A DNA stretch of 64,000 bases from Calonectria ilicicola. Its lineage: Eukaryota; Ascomycota; Sordariomycetes; Hypocreales; Nectriaceae. The stretch is taken from positions 1,240,001 through 1,304,000 of the forward strand of contig CP085828.1 of the NCBI GenBank assembly GCA_020809705.1, read 5' to 3'. Below the pieces are notes generated by a model, which had not been told where the DNA came from, did no database searches, and worked only from the letters and a program-made list of their open reading frames with translations. A program made the translations under genes and the position numbers. Shown one piece after another: positions 35,826 to 46,527 of this stretch (positions are counted from its first letter, which is position 1; every line of letters begins with the position of its first letter).

Positions 35826-36178
35826 CTTTGATGGTCAATGACCTGGCGTCAATTCACTACCATAGACTCAAAATACTTATGACTTTTTCAATCGAAACAA
35901 ACGAAGTCAATGAACATGCGCTGGCTTATCAGGGAGCCTCCGCTTGGTGTCGCTGTATGCCGTGTATTGCCGGACTGGTCCAAACCCCGCTAACACACTG
36001 GCTGCCGGAGGTTGCCGGACCTTTGGGCAATTGCCTGCCGACAGCATTGGTAGATTGGACCTTGGTAACTAGGATGCTTCAAGATGTTGCGAAGACCGCG
36101 AACGAGTAGTTTTCCGACCAACAACAATTATTGAATCCCAAAACGACTTTACACGCCACAATCATCTCAAGCCCAAAA
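35826..36178. promoter_or_regulatory. Divergent promoter with TTGCCGG sites (hydrolase / amidohydrolase)
   Basis: A 353-bp head-to-head promoter. Exact TTGCCGG is at 35967-35973 and 36012-36018, both continuing as TTGCCGGAC; a near match CTGCCGGAG is at 36002-36010. The CGG core fits a Zn2Cys6 half-site. Confidence 0.55.
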
Positions 36179-36895
36179 ATGGAGTTCAACTCACACCCAG
36201 AATCTGACTCTTACGCAGCTTCCGGCTATGGCACAGTCATGGGTTGGGGCAAACGCCCTGCACTTCTCTTGATTGACGTCTGCAAGGCCTATTGGACTCC
36301 AGGTTCACCTTTAGATGTCACCAGCCATGAGCCATCAGCAAAATCGCCCGAGGTTATGAGAAACCTTCTCGCAACAGCCAGAGAACATGGTATCCCTGTA
36401 TTCTGGACTGCAGTCGAGTTTACCGAACCCGACATGGCGGATGCTGGGCTGTTTTGGTTAAAAGCAAAAACATTGGATGTGTGGCATAAAGATGACACTC
36501 GCGGGTTACATGAGTGTATGGAAGGCTTGGTTCCACGCGAGGGTGAACCAGTTTTGAAGAAAAAATATCCCAGCGGGTTCTTTGGAACCACACTCCAGAC
36601 AGCCCTCACTGTAAAGGGAGTGGATACAGTGGTCATTTGTGGAGTGAGCACAAGCGGATGTGTAAGAGCAACCACCCTAGATGCTTTGCAGTATGGCTTC
36701 AGGCCCATGGTAGGTTTTCCCGAGTCGTCTTACTAAACATGTTCTAAATTTACTTTCTAGGTTGTCGGTTCAGCTTGTGGCGATAGAAGTGATGCGATCC
36801 ACAACTCCAACTTGTTTGACTTGAATGCTAAATATGCAGATGTGGTCTCCGAGGCCAACGCAGTAGAGAATTTTAAGAAGGGCTGGACTTGGTAA
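36179..36895 (+). CDS. Isochorismatase-fold amidohydrolase (N-carbamoylsarcosine amidase-like)
   Basis: Exons are 36179-36709 and 36761-36895, with a 51-nt intron (GTAGGT donor, TACTAAAC branch site, TTTCTAG acceptor); the product is 221 residues, the family's normal length. The cysteine-hydrolase triad is visible: Asp33 in 'ALLLIDVCKAYW', Lys129 in 'KKKYPSGFFGT' and Cys161 in 'GVSTSGCVRATTLDA'. The 'KYPSxFFGT' and 'STSGCVRAT' forms are those of the N-carbamoylsarcosine amidase / maleamate amidase branch rather than of isochorismatase proper, so C-N bond hydrolysis of a small amide is the likely reaction. The ATG at 36179 is the first in frame. It pairs with the hydrolase gene across the TTGCCGG promoter. 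Confidence 0.88.
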
Positions 36896-37068
36896 TAATA
36901 ATGAATATAAAATCTTCACTAAATTAAAGGCATGGCTTTCTTTTACTCAATATAAACGAAAGTCAAACCTCAATCGTATTGCAAATCTAAAATTTATAGA
37001 ACAAGTATTATGTTACAGCTTTCTCTCCGGTAGATCTAAACTGAGTACAAAGAAAATAAACAACAAAA

Positions 37069-38643
37069 TTAACGTCCAACGAATCGTTTCTCTAGGGCTC
37101 TAAATGGCACGTATAACAGCCCCGACGCGACAAACGCTAGCTCAAAGCCAATGTCGCCCGTCTTCTCCGCAATGGGACCGGTATACCAAACTTGCGCCAT
37201 GCTGGGAACCACAAGGCCAAAGCAAAGGATACTTGCAGCCAAGGCAGCTGCACCGATGGGTAGCTGTTTCGCATCGTTCCAGGCGTCGATGTTGTAAGAT
37301 CCCGAATCTCCTTTGCGGAACACAAAGTGCTCGGCCAATACAACACCAAGAAAGGCTGATGCCCAATATCCAATCAAGGCAACAAAATTCTCAAGACTAG
37401 CGAAGAACTCCGTAGCAGCTCGAATGGATACAGGGATGACAATGATGGTAAGTATGATGGCGAATGCGTAGCGCGGAACTTTGACCAGCTGAGGAATCAG
37501 GAGTTGGAAGTTCAGCGTGATCGAATACGATGTCGCTGCCATATTTCCAAGAAGGCTGAATGACAGAATGACAACCACAAATTTTCCGAACCCGCCAACC
37601 GGTTTCAGCATTCCTGCAATAGCACCGCCAGCAAGATTTTTATCATATCCTTCTTCCCACGCAGGAACAGAAGAGACAGCTCCCGCAATTGCGGCACCCA
37701 GAATCATGAGCAGGATGGTAGGGAGAGCCAGCCCAACAAATGCGTAAAAGAAGATAAGCTTACTCGAAACAGTGGGTGCCAAGTATGTCGTAAAGTCGCT
37801 AGCGAGGCAAGCCCAAGGAATCATATAACTGGCAACAATCATGGCGAATGAAAGCACGCTGGGTGCAGTTGCTGGTTCGACAGGTGCCTGTTCATGCAAA
37901 TGCTTTCCACCAACCCCTGTTGCGATTATGATGGCGATAATAGCGGGAATCCATGCCCAGCGCTCATACAAATGAAGCACTTTGAAACCGCTGAAGGAGA
38001 TGACGAGACTCAGAAGGGCGACAATAACAATGCCGACCGTAGGACTGAGGTTTCCATCTGCAACGGCGGAGAGACATTGGCCCCCAATAACAGCCATGAT
38101 GACACAGAATCCTGTGAGCGTTGCAAGGTTGAGAATCACCGGAACTGCAACGAGGTAACGACCAAAACTAAACCGAGCCTGAATCATTTGCCGCAATCCA
38201 GTCTTGGGCCCCATGGTAGACAAATAGGCAGGCAATAGAGTGGTGAGCAGAGTGAAGAAGATGATAACCAGAGAGCTATCGCGAAGTCCTAGGCCATATA
38301 CAGGGCCTAGCATACCGAAAGTAATCCTAGAAAAAGCAATTAGTGACCAAGATTGATAAATATGTTATCCTGGGGGAAAGTACGGGAGCAGGTTCGCGTT
38401 CATGCACCACCAAATGGTAAAGACGTTGATGGTTTGGGTGTCTGTTCGCTCTTCGATAGGAATAGGCTGGATTCCTCGAAGTTCGACACGTCCAAATGTC
38501 GCCATTTTGAAAAATAGCCGTCGCCATCCCGTCAATTCGTCGACCTGACCTTGTGATGTATCGTTGTCTCCTGAGCTTCTGGGTGGTTCGCCCTTCACCT
38601 CGCTGAGCACCGACCCCTTCTCCATGGTGTTTGGATTCGACAT
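37069..38643 (-). CDS. NCS1 permease, Fcy type (purine/cytosine or related N-heterocycle uptake)
   Basis: Exons are 38643-38384 and 38326-37069, with a 57-nt intron (GTACTT donor, CTCAC/CACTAAT branch region, TTCTAG acceptor); the product is 505 residues with about 12 transmembrane helices. The signature begins 'GRVELRGIQPIPIEERTDTQTINVFTIWWCMNANLLPITFGMLGP', with the first helix formed across the splice junction. 'GLRQMIQARFSFGRY' and 'IPWACLASDFTTYLAP' follow. In this family the fungal Fcy branch carries cytosine, adenine, guanine or vitamin B6-like rings as H+ symporters. The exact substrate cannot be read from sequence. Its 3' end faces the amidohydrolase gene 173 bp away, and its 5' end shares a promoter with the DHA1 gene. 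Confidence 0.92.
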
Positions 38644-39369
38644 TGTCCCTTGTTACTCGACTTCCTTATTGACCTGCAATGTGATCAATCGTCAAAATGC
38701 AGAAACGAAAGACGGTCCCAAACTGGATCTCCAATGCTTCGACCCCACAGCCAGTCTGGGGAAGGATGTGCCCAATATTTTAATGCATTATCATTATCTA
38801 CCATTGCATTGGATCGCTATCTAATCTATCTCCGTTTCAGATACGGCTGACATGACAGGCATTCCACTTTCCCACAATCTACTTAGCTTGCGGACATGAT
38901 TAGACCCACAGCCCTCTTAGCCTATTTCTGATCCCAGTCTATGCGCATCCTCCTGGAAATGCCAAGGGCATAACTATGGAGAAACCGACTGATAGCCAGA
39001 TGTGGATCAAACCGGCAATATGGCGACGTGTTCCGGCAAGTATGCCAGCAGTGGCTTATCATGGTACGTGTGTCGGGTCCATGGTGGCCTCAGCGCAAAG
39101 ATAAGCCAACCATGCCGGTCTGTATGCCAATTACGCACTCGGGCAAGGCTTCATTCGATATGTTTCCCAGTTATTGCCGGGGTAGAATTGTATGGGTCTC
39201 AATAGAGAGTTGCCGAGAAAATAGATGGGGACTTGAGAGTCGTAGTTTATTCCGAATATGATTCACCTCTGCTATTTTTGCTCCTAGTGCAATACTTGGT
39301 TCGAACTGTGCTCCCACCATCCCAGCCTTTACGAAAACGGTATACCAACACCTGAAACCTGCTCCTAGG
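38644..39369. promoter_or_regulatory. Divergent promoter with TTGCCGG sites (NCS1 permease / MFS)
   Basis: A 726-bp head-to-head promoter. Exact motif copies are at 39012-39018 and 39033-39039 (both as CCGGCAA) and at 39174-39180 (TTGCCGG). A near match ATGCCGGTC lies at about 39112-39120. Confidence 0.55.
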
Positions 39370-41119
39370 ATGGTCTTGTCTCAAGCTGGTTCAACGGATC
39401 AGGCCAGCCCAGATGAAAATCCACCGTACAGCGTCTATACCAAGGGCGAAAAATGGATTATCGTGGCCATGGTCGCAATTGCAGGGCTTTATAGCCCTCT
39501 TCCAGCAAACATCTATTTCCCAGCAATCCCAACCCTAAGTGTTGAGTTTGGGGTATCAGTAGAAGCTCTCAACCAGTCTGTCACGGTTTATCTCGTCTTT
39601 CAGGGAATTTGTGGGTACTTTTCTGCTAGTTACAATTTTCAGATGCATTTGCTGACCATACCGACAGCCCCAATGCTTTGGGGTCCCTTGTCTGATCGCT
39701 ATGGTAGAAGGCCTGTGTTTTTAATATGTCTCTTCATTCTGATAGGTTCCTGTATCGGACTGGCTCTTTGCCCTGTGAATGCTTACTGGTTATTGCTGGT
39801 GCTCCGATGCCTACAAGCCGGTGGGTGTGCGAGCACAATTGCTCTAGGTAAGTGTTCCCAAATTCTTTAGTTATATTTTTTTTTACCTAACTTCTTAGGC
39901 ATGGGTGTTTGCGGTGATATTTCCGAACCCAAGGAACGAGGAGGATTTGTTGGTTTCTTCAATATTGGGCCAATGGTTCTTTTTCCATCCCTTGCTCTGC
40001 TTATGAACGATGCTAACTAATTCAAGCTGGCCCCTTGCATTGGACCTGCCATTGGTGGTGCCTTATCCCAAAAATTAGGATGGAGATCCATCTTTTGGTT
40101 CCTTGTCATAATGGCAGTTGTTTGTTTCTTTTTGATACTGCTGTATGTGGCTCTTACAACCCGATCTATCCATTGGCTAACGAGATTTAGGTTTCTACCC
40201 GAGACCCTTCGTAATATCGCTGGAAATGGCTCCATTTCTATGTCTGGAATCCGTAGGGCCATTATTCCCCTTGTAGGCTCGAAGATCAAGGCACGTTCTA
40301 CGGCAGCATCAGTATGCCCAAAGACCTCGATCAACCCTTTCCCAATCTTCGCTTTGCCAGATATTCTCATCACGCTAGTATTCACAGGGATCGTATATGC
40401 CGTGAATTACACCGTTACTTCCACAATATCTTCCGCATTTGCGGACGTATATCCTTGGTTATCCGAGACAGAACTTGGCTTGTCATACTTGCCAACAGGA
40501 CTCGGCATGATTATCGGCAGTACCTTTACTGGAAAGCTTCTTGACTGGGACTATAAAAGAATAAAAAAGGGTCTAGCTGAAAGCGGCTCCTTGAAGGGCT
40601 TTCCAAAGGAACGGGCTCGGTTGCGAACTATGCCTGTACACTTGGTGGTCTTTGTGATCGCTCTTATAGGATGGGGATGGTGCATTGAAACAGGAACCCC
40701 AATGGCAGCACCTCTGGTCCTTCAAGTTGTTTGTAAGTTATTTCTATAATCTAAAGGCTACCGTCTAATTTTGAATAATTTAGTGGGATGGACATCCATT
40801 TCTATCCTCAACACAACAATGACACTTAACGTCGATGTTCTCCAAAAGCGGAGTTCAGCCGCCACAGCATGTGTAAGTTATTAAGATACCCAATCTGTCG
40901 TTTTACCGTGCTTAAAATTTGCAGACAAATCTTATTCGATGCTGCCTTGCTGCCATTTTGGTTTCCGTTATTGATCGAATGACAAGCAAGCTTGGGTATG
41001 GATGGAGCTACGTGCTCCTCGGCGCTGTTTGTATCTGCCTCTTGCCTCTGATGTACATCGCAATGAATGTAGCCCCTAGATGGAGGATAAAGCGCGAGGA
41101 GAAGGAATCTTCACAATAA
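39370..41119 (+). CDS. MFS transporter, DHA1 (QDR-like) family
   Basis: Seven exons: 39370-39610, 39668-39847, 39899-39975, 40027-40142, 40191-40732, 40784-40872 and 40925-41119. All six introns are 48-57 nt, most with CTAAC or CTGAC branch sites, and every junction keeps the frame; the product is 479 residues. The first intron is a multiple of three without a stop, so it would be missed by frame reading alone; removing it restores the motif 'FQGISPMLWGPLSDRYGRRP' (MFS motif A). Also seen: 'RCLQAGGCASTIALGMGVCGDI' and 'GPAIGGALSQKLGWRSIFWFL'. It is a 12-helix proton-coupled carrier for export or uptake of a small organic compound; the substrate is unknown. Confidence 0.9.
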
Positions 41120-41300
41120 AAAGTTGGCGTGTCTCTTTTTTTTCTTGGTTTGTCTGCATTATTTTTTGCCGTTGCACCAGTACACCCTTTCACAAACTAG
41201 ACATGGATACTACAGCCTAAAAAGGAGGATAGGAAAATGAATGTGCTTAGAGGCTTTTGGATAATTCTTGAAATTTTTATTAACATTGATTTACCTATTA

Positions 41301-42854
41301 TCAAACTTCTGCTCCCATAATCACCTCCACGCTCTTCCCATCCCTTGGGCCCATGCGACATGGAAACTGTTTTGGGTGACTCGTAAGTCCATTTGTCAAC
41401 TCAACTTTGGGAATGATCTCGTTTCCGTCTGCATCTCTTGCTCTCTCGATCCTCATCGTACTCAACATTGCCGAAATTACAATCCAAACACTGGCTTCCG
41501 CAAGGTGCTTGCCAACGCATATTCTTCTTCCAAATCCAAATTGGCCGTTGGGAAACGGCTCGCCTTTGCCTCCTTCCTCAACTGGGATATATCTATCTGG
41601 GTTGAAGTTGTCAGGATCAGAATAGACCCTTGTGTCTCGGGTCATTGCACGAGCGTTGGCATACACCATGGAACCTGCAGGGATAAAGTAGCCATCGTAG
41701 ACGTCATCTTGTAATGACTTGTGAGGAACGCCAACAGGGGACACTGGACACCAGCGCAGAGTCTCTTGCACAATGTAGTCAATGTACCGAAGTTTAGGGC
41801 GATCTTCAAAGGTCGGCAGCCTATCTCGTCCAATGACTTCATCAAGAACCTTTTGCGCTTTTTCCTGAACATCTGGGTGCAGTGTCATATTCAAGACAAA
41901 TACGATCAATGTGCTCCATGTCGTATCTTGACCGGCAGCGTAAACCGCGCCAGCTGCACCTTTGATGTCATCTACTGATAGATCTGGCAAGATGCCCTTC
42001 TCCATTTGGTCTTGACGCTGGTCGAGCAAGGTGTTGATGAGACACTGAACTTTCTCGTCAGATGCAACAACTGCCTCATATGGCTTGTCGTGGATGTTTA
42101 GGATAGCCCACTTCCAATCTCTGGCAAAGCGAAGCGACCTATCATGGAACCAGGATGGCAATGACTTAAGGAACGGGAAAAAGTCAACTGGTGTCCCTGC
42201 CGGGGCACCACCATGGCCAAGTGCGTAGCTTGCATCGGTAGCCATTTGAATAAATGGATCAGTATCCTTGTCAATCTTGATGCCAAAGCCAATTCCCAAC
42301 ACAATTGCAGTTGCAAACCGTCGCATAATCGTCTCCCATTCAGCAGGCCTCTCTGCAATACCCTTCAGCATAATGGTAGTTTCGCGTTCTTGGAGGGGCC
42401 TATATTGGGTGATGTTGCTCTTCTGGAAGCTCTTCTGTAGGATCTTGCGATGCATACGGAAGGAAGCTCCCCATCGCAAAAACGTGAGAGTCTTGCCCCA
42501 TCCCATCACCTCGAAAAGAACAAAGCGAGGCCTATCACAGTAATTGGCACCCCGCTTATCCAGCAAGTCTATAGCGGTGCGCACCGAGTTGAGGACGATG
42601 ACATTTTGATTCAAGATTTTGAACGAGAGGATATCGGAGTCGTACTCCTTCGACCATTTCATATATGCAAACTCGGGATTGTCTGCTGGAACTATTCGAA
42701 GATGTCCAAGGATAGGTTCGGCTGGAGGTCCTGGAGGCAGAGGAAGATTGCTACCTCTCCGCTTTGAAATGGCAAGCTTCCCGATGAATAGGATAACGGA
42801 GAGGGCGAGAAGGGCGAGCCCTGCCGGTCCCGCCAAGAGTTGAGCAAGGGCCAT
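41301..42854 (-). CDS. Cytochrome P450 monooxygenase
   Basis: An intronless frame of 517 residues with ATG at 42854. It has an N-terminal membrane anchor (about residues 8-28) followed by the proline-rich hinge 'LPLPPGPPAEPILGH', the I-helix 'AAGQDTTWST', the ExxR motif in 'ETLRWCP', the PERF-like 'FNPDRY' and the heme-binding loop 'FGFGRRICVG' with Cys446. The whole reads as an ER-bound class II fungal P450 of the OrdA-like group. The substrate is not deducible; I do not see features that would place it firmly with the phenylacetate hydroxylases (CYP504). It is head-to-head with the dioxygenase gene. Confidence 0.93.
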   Translation of the reverse strand: MALAQLLAGPAGLALLALSVILFIGKLAISKRRGSNLPLPPGPPAEPILGHLRIVPADNPEFAYMKWSKEYDSDILSFKILNQNVIVLNSVRTAIDLLDKRGANYCDRPRFVLFEVMGWGKTLTFLRWGASFRMHRKILQKSFQKSNITQYRPLQERETTIMLKGIAERPAEWETIMRRFATAIVLGIGFGIKIDKDTDPFIQMATDASYALGHGGAPAGTPVDFFPFLKSLPSWFHDRSLRFARDWKWAILNIHDKPYEAVVASDEKVQCLINTLLDQRQDQMEKGILPDLSVDDIKGAAGAVYAAGQDTTWSTLIVFVLNMTLHPDVQEKAQKVLDEVIGRDRLPTFEDRPKLRYIDYIVQETLRWCPVSPVGVPHKSLQDDVYDGYFIPAGSMVYANARAMTRDTRVYSDPDNFNPDRYIPVEEGGKGEPFPNGQFGFGRRICVGKHLAEASVWIVISAMLSTMRIERARDADGNEIIPKVELTNGLTSHPKQFPCRMGPRDGKSVEVIMGAEV

Positions 42855-43559
42855 ACCGAGATGATTTGCAAAGGATTAAATCCCCAGAGAAAGAGGAATA
42901 ATAATGCAGTTCAATGTATTGGTCACCGCCCAATGTGTCTAGTATCGCTAATGCGGGTCGGCCGGGCTGAAATACCTTGGGATCGGCGTGTTGTGCTAAG
43001 GCAGCACCAGCTCGTTTTCTGTGTCAAATGGTCGGGGGACGGCCCCATGAAGCATGAAATACACAGATAAGGCATCTAAAGAGTCCCAATATTGCGGGGT
43101 TGCAGGTCGGGAATTGTTGGTAACGAATTGTGCTCCATGTATTACACACTTGCCGGCTTCATTCAGCCCACGCGCTCTGGGGGCCATGTCTCGCGGGCTT
43201 GAAGTCACACTAGACGCGGGATCAAGTACACGTACAACGACAAGCCACACCATGCACCTAGTAGCTATCGCCGGCAACGCGGCGGCACCGCATTTGCCGG
43301 TCAAATAATGTCTTAGAAGTGACGCTAATCCGGCAATGATGCGCCCACCGGCATGCCGATAAGACACCACCCACCCCGCGATAACGTCCCCATCATCATT
43401 CCGTCATGGCTGGACTTGCCGCGATCCTGGTCAACTTTGCCGGACAGTGTGCTGAAATAGTAGACATTTTATTGCCAGTAATACATCTTCAACTCGCCAA
43501 ACTACTCGACTCTCTCGAGCCATCCACACCCTCGTACATATTAGCAAGACTAAACAACC
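42855..43559. promoter_or_regulatory. Divergent promoter with five TTGCCGG sites (P450 / dioxygenase)
   Basis: A 705-bp head-to-head promoter with exact copies at 43150-43156, 43271-43277 (inverted), 43294-43300, 43330-43336 (inverted) and 43437-43443. The inverted pair at 43271/43294 is CCGGCAA-n16-TTGCCGG. An out-of-frame ATG at 43406 opens a frame that overlaps the dioxygenase start. Confidence 0.6.
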
Positions 43560-45069
43560 ATGATGGGCGCCACTGCTGCCAGTGCCTATGCTACGGCACC
43601 TTCACCCACAGACCCCTACCGCTACCAAGCGGGCTTTGGTAATAGGTTCTGTTCTGAAGCTATTCCCAACGTACTTCCTAGGGGAAGAAACGCCCCGCAA
43701 AAGGTCAAGTATGATTTGTATTCAGAGCAGTTGAATGGCTCGTCCTTCATCGCCCCACGGCAGATGATTCACCATACTTGGATGTACCGTATCCGTCCCT
43801 CAGTGGCGCACGGCAGCGTCTCTCCTTCCGATAAGAATCCCCATGTACGTTTCTTATCATCCAATCAATCGTCCCATAGCTTACACGTACTAGATCGAAG
43901 CGTGCTTCTCTACGGCAAACAAAAATGTCCAGTACGTTGCCTCTCAGGAAGCTTGGGATCCATTCCCTTTGATGAACAAATGCGATTGTTCAGAAAGCGG
44001 ACATGGAACCGACTTTGTAGATGGAATTAGAACCATTGCAGGACAAGGAGACCCAACATTGAGAGAGGGCCTTGCCATTCACATCTACACTGCCAATGCA
44101 TCTATGGTCAATCGTGCCTTTGCAAACAACGATGGAGATCTTCTCATTCTTCCGCAGGAAGGACGTCTCAATATTCAGACAGAGCTCGGATGGATGATGG
44201 TGCGACCAGGCGAGCTCGTCGTGATCCAAGCAGGCATTCGATTTCGAGTCCTACTTCCGGATGGCCCAGTGCGCGGATACATCCAGGAAATCTATGGTTC
44301 CCATTATGACCTTCCAGAACTCGGTCCCGTAGGCTCCAACGGAATGGCTCTCCCTCGAGATTTCGAGTCACCCGTTGCCAGCTTCGACATTGATGAGTCT
44401 AGTTGGGACATTGTTTATAAAGTAGCGGGAACCCTGCAGCTCTACCAGCAAAAGCACACTCCATTTGACGTTGTCGCCTGGCACGGAAATCTCGTGCCGT
44501 ATAAATATGCCATCGAAAAGTTTGTAAACATGACCAATGTGGAAAAGGACCAGGCCGACCCAACCATCTACTGCGTGCTGACGGCCAAGTCGAAGATTCC
44601 TGGCGTCTCCTTGACAGACTTTTTGGTGTTTACACCAAAGTGGATTACCACATCAGATACATTTCGACCGCCATATTACCATCGCAACATGAGCACCGAA
44701 ATCATGGGGCTGATCTATGGCAGATATGGCGGTAGTAGCCATGTCCTCGAGGCCGGTGGTCTCAGCTACGAGGCAAGCTATATGCCACACGGAGAAACCT
44801 ATGAGACGTGGAAAGACGCGACAACCAAGGAGCTAAAGCCAGAGCGGATTTGCGAAGACACCATGGCCTTCATGTTTCACATTAGCGTCCCAATGTTCTT
44901 GACCAATTGGGCGATGCGCGGGGAAGGCTCCAAATCTCTGCACCCAAGTTCTCCAACACAGTGGGACGATGTCAAGGCGCACTTTCTAGACCATCTAGAG
45001 GAAATCGATGCCGACTTGGCAGCGGCTGGTCTGCCACCATTGAAGGCTGGAAGCGGTGTTACTCAATAA
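43560..45069 (+). CDS. hmgA: Homogentisate 1,2-dioxygenase family ring-cleaving enzyme
   Basis: Exons are 43560-43844 and 43894-45069, with a 49-nt intron (GTACGT...CTAG); the product is 486 residues. Homogentisate dioxygenase opens the ring of homogentisate to maleylacetoacetate in tyrosine and phenylacetate breakdown. Hallmarks: 'YQAGFGNRFCSEAIPNVLP', 'RIRPSVAHG', 'NKNVQYVASQEAWDPFPL' after the junction, 'GDPTLREGLAIHIY' and 'VVAWHGNLVPYKY'. The Fe(II) ligands fit His358, Glu364 and His394, the same 6- and 30-residue spacing as in the human enzyme. It is about 40 residues longer than typical. The usual partners (fumarylacetoacetase, maleylacetoacetate isomerase) are not beside it, so it may be a paralogue serving a different dihydroxylated ring. 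Either of two adjacent ATGs (43560, 43563) could start it. Confidence 0.92.
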
Positions 45070-45326
45070 CGAACATAAAAAGCATGTGTCCAGGCGTTGG
45101 ATATTAACGAAGCGAAGATTTTACTAGTTAATTCACGAATTCAGATTGTCACTTAGGATTTTGGATATGTAGCATTGCTCACAGTCAGACGTAGCATTAG
45201 CCGGATTTTAATAATTCCCTGTAATGCCATAACTGTACTATTGTTATTTCAAGTTTAACTGGGTGAAACAGCAAAGCTTTTTGCCCATGTATATCAAGGT
45301 CTATATTGTTATTAAATCCTTTTATA

Positions 45327-46527
45327 CTATTCTTTTCCGCCGAGATATCGATACACAACCGAAAAGTCTCGTCCACGACACTTGTCCTCCTTCTCAGCTT
45401 GTTCGTACACGGCAAACGCAGGCTTGGCCAGCTCCATGTGTGCACCCGCTTCTTCAGCTGCCATAATAGCCAGCTTCAAGTCCTTCTTCATTAGTGAGAT
45501 GCCGAAACCGCCGCTGTAGTCGCGGTTGGCCGGTGCCGTCTCCACCACGCCTGCGACGGGGTTGTTCACCTCGCTCGGCCAGCACTTGCCTGTGCTCACG
45601 TTGATGACTCCTGCAAGCTTCTTGGGGTCCAGCCCCCACTTCATCCCCAAGTTCATGGCCTCTGCAGTTGCAATGTTGTTGAGGGCCAGAAGGTAGTTGT
45701 TGGCCAGCTTCGCCGACAGACCGGCACCCTGGTCACCGCAGTGGAGCACCTTTTTGCCCATTCGAAGCAAGATGGGCTCAAGACGGGGAACAAGTGATGG
45801 GTCAGCGCCCAGCATAAAGGTTAGTGTTCCAGCAGTAGCGCCGACAACACCGCCGGACATAGGAGCATCTACAAAGGTGCCCTGGCCGGCAGCGGATACA
45901 GTACTGGCAACTTGCCGTGAGGTAGAAGGGTCAATGGTTGAGCAATCGATAAAAAGACGGTCCTTCTTAGGTAGTGATTCGGTGACGATGGATTTGTAAA
46001 CACCCTGAACATGCTGGGGTTCTGGGAGGACGGTGATGACGGTGTCCTAAGTTTGTTTGTGAGTTGATTTTGGTTCAATAAGACTAATAAAGTGCGACAT
46101 ATTGCAAGTGCCAAGACAAGTGTCTTGTCAACATGACCATCAAAACACTCGACCAAAAGTCGTTATGATGAAGAGTTCACTTACAGCATCCTTTGAAGCA
46201 TCAAACACACTGGCGGCCAACTCAACCTTCGCTCCACCACTCGCAGCTTGCATCTCTGTCTCCAGACCCTTCATCGCTTGGCCATTAATGTCAAAAATGG
46301 AAATCTTGTCTGAAGCATTGAGCTTGGACTGCAGGTTCTTGGCCATTTGGTAGCCCTAGGTGGCAGCTGCGTGAGCACTGCCGCAATCATTGTAGAACAT
46401 AAACGAAAGCCCAGTTCCAGCTTACCATTTGTCCCAGGCCAACAAAGGCATAATTATCCAGCCTCCTCGGTGTGCTGGCGAAACCGCGGCGGAGCACCAA
46501 GCTCCCGAGGCGTGCAGGAGCCCTCAT
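45327..46527 (-). CDS. 3-hydroxyisobutyrate dehydrogenase, mitochondrial
   Basis: Oxidises 3-hydroxyisobutyrate to methylmalonate semialdehyde with NAD+ in valine breakdown. Exons are 46527-46426, 46355-46185 and 46046-45327, with introns of 70 and 138 nt, all in phase 0; the product is 330 residues. The N-terminus is Arg/Leu/Ser-rich without acids (first about 25 residues), a mitochondrial presequence. The Rossmann glycine motif 'FVGLGQMGYQMAKNL' spans the first junction, the substrate-binding motif is 'DAPMSGGVVGATAGTLTFMLG', and the catalytic lysine lies in 'GAGLSAKLANNYLLALNN'. Its promoter has no TTGCCGG, so it may be a neighbour of the cluster rather than a member. Related beta-hydroxyacid dehydrogenases cannot be excluded. 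Confidence 0.92.

Noticed and set aside
41301..42854. Assigning the P450 to phenylacetate hydroxylase (CYP504) because it lies beside a homogentisate dioxygenase
   Set aside because: The hinge and core motifs look OrdA-like; nothing in the sequence supports CYP504, so context alone was not enough.
45327..46527. Including the 3-hydroxyisobutyrate dehydrogenase in the TTGCCGG regulon
   Set aside because: No exact motif is present in its promoter, and the enzyme has a housekeeping role in valine breakdown.
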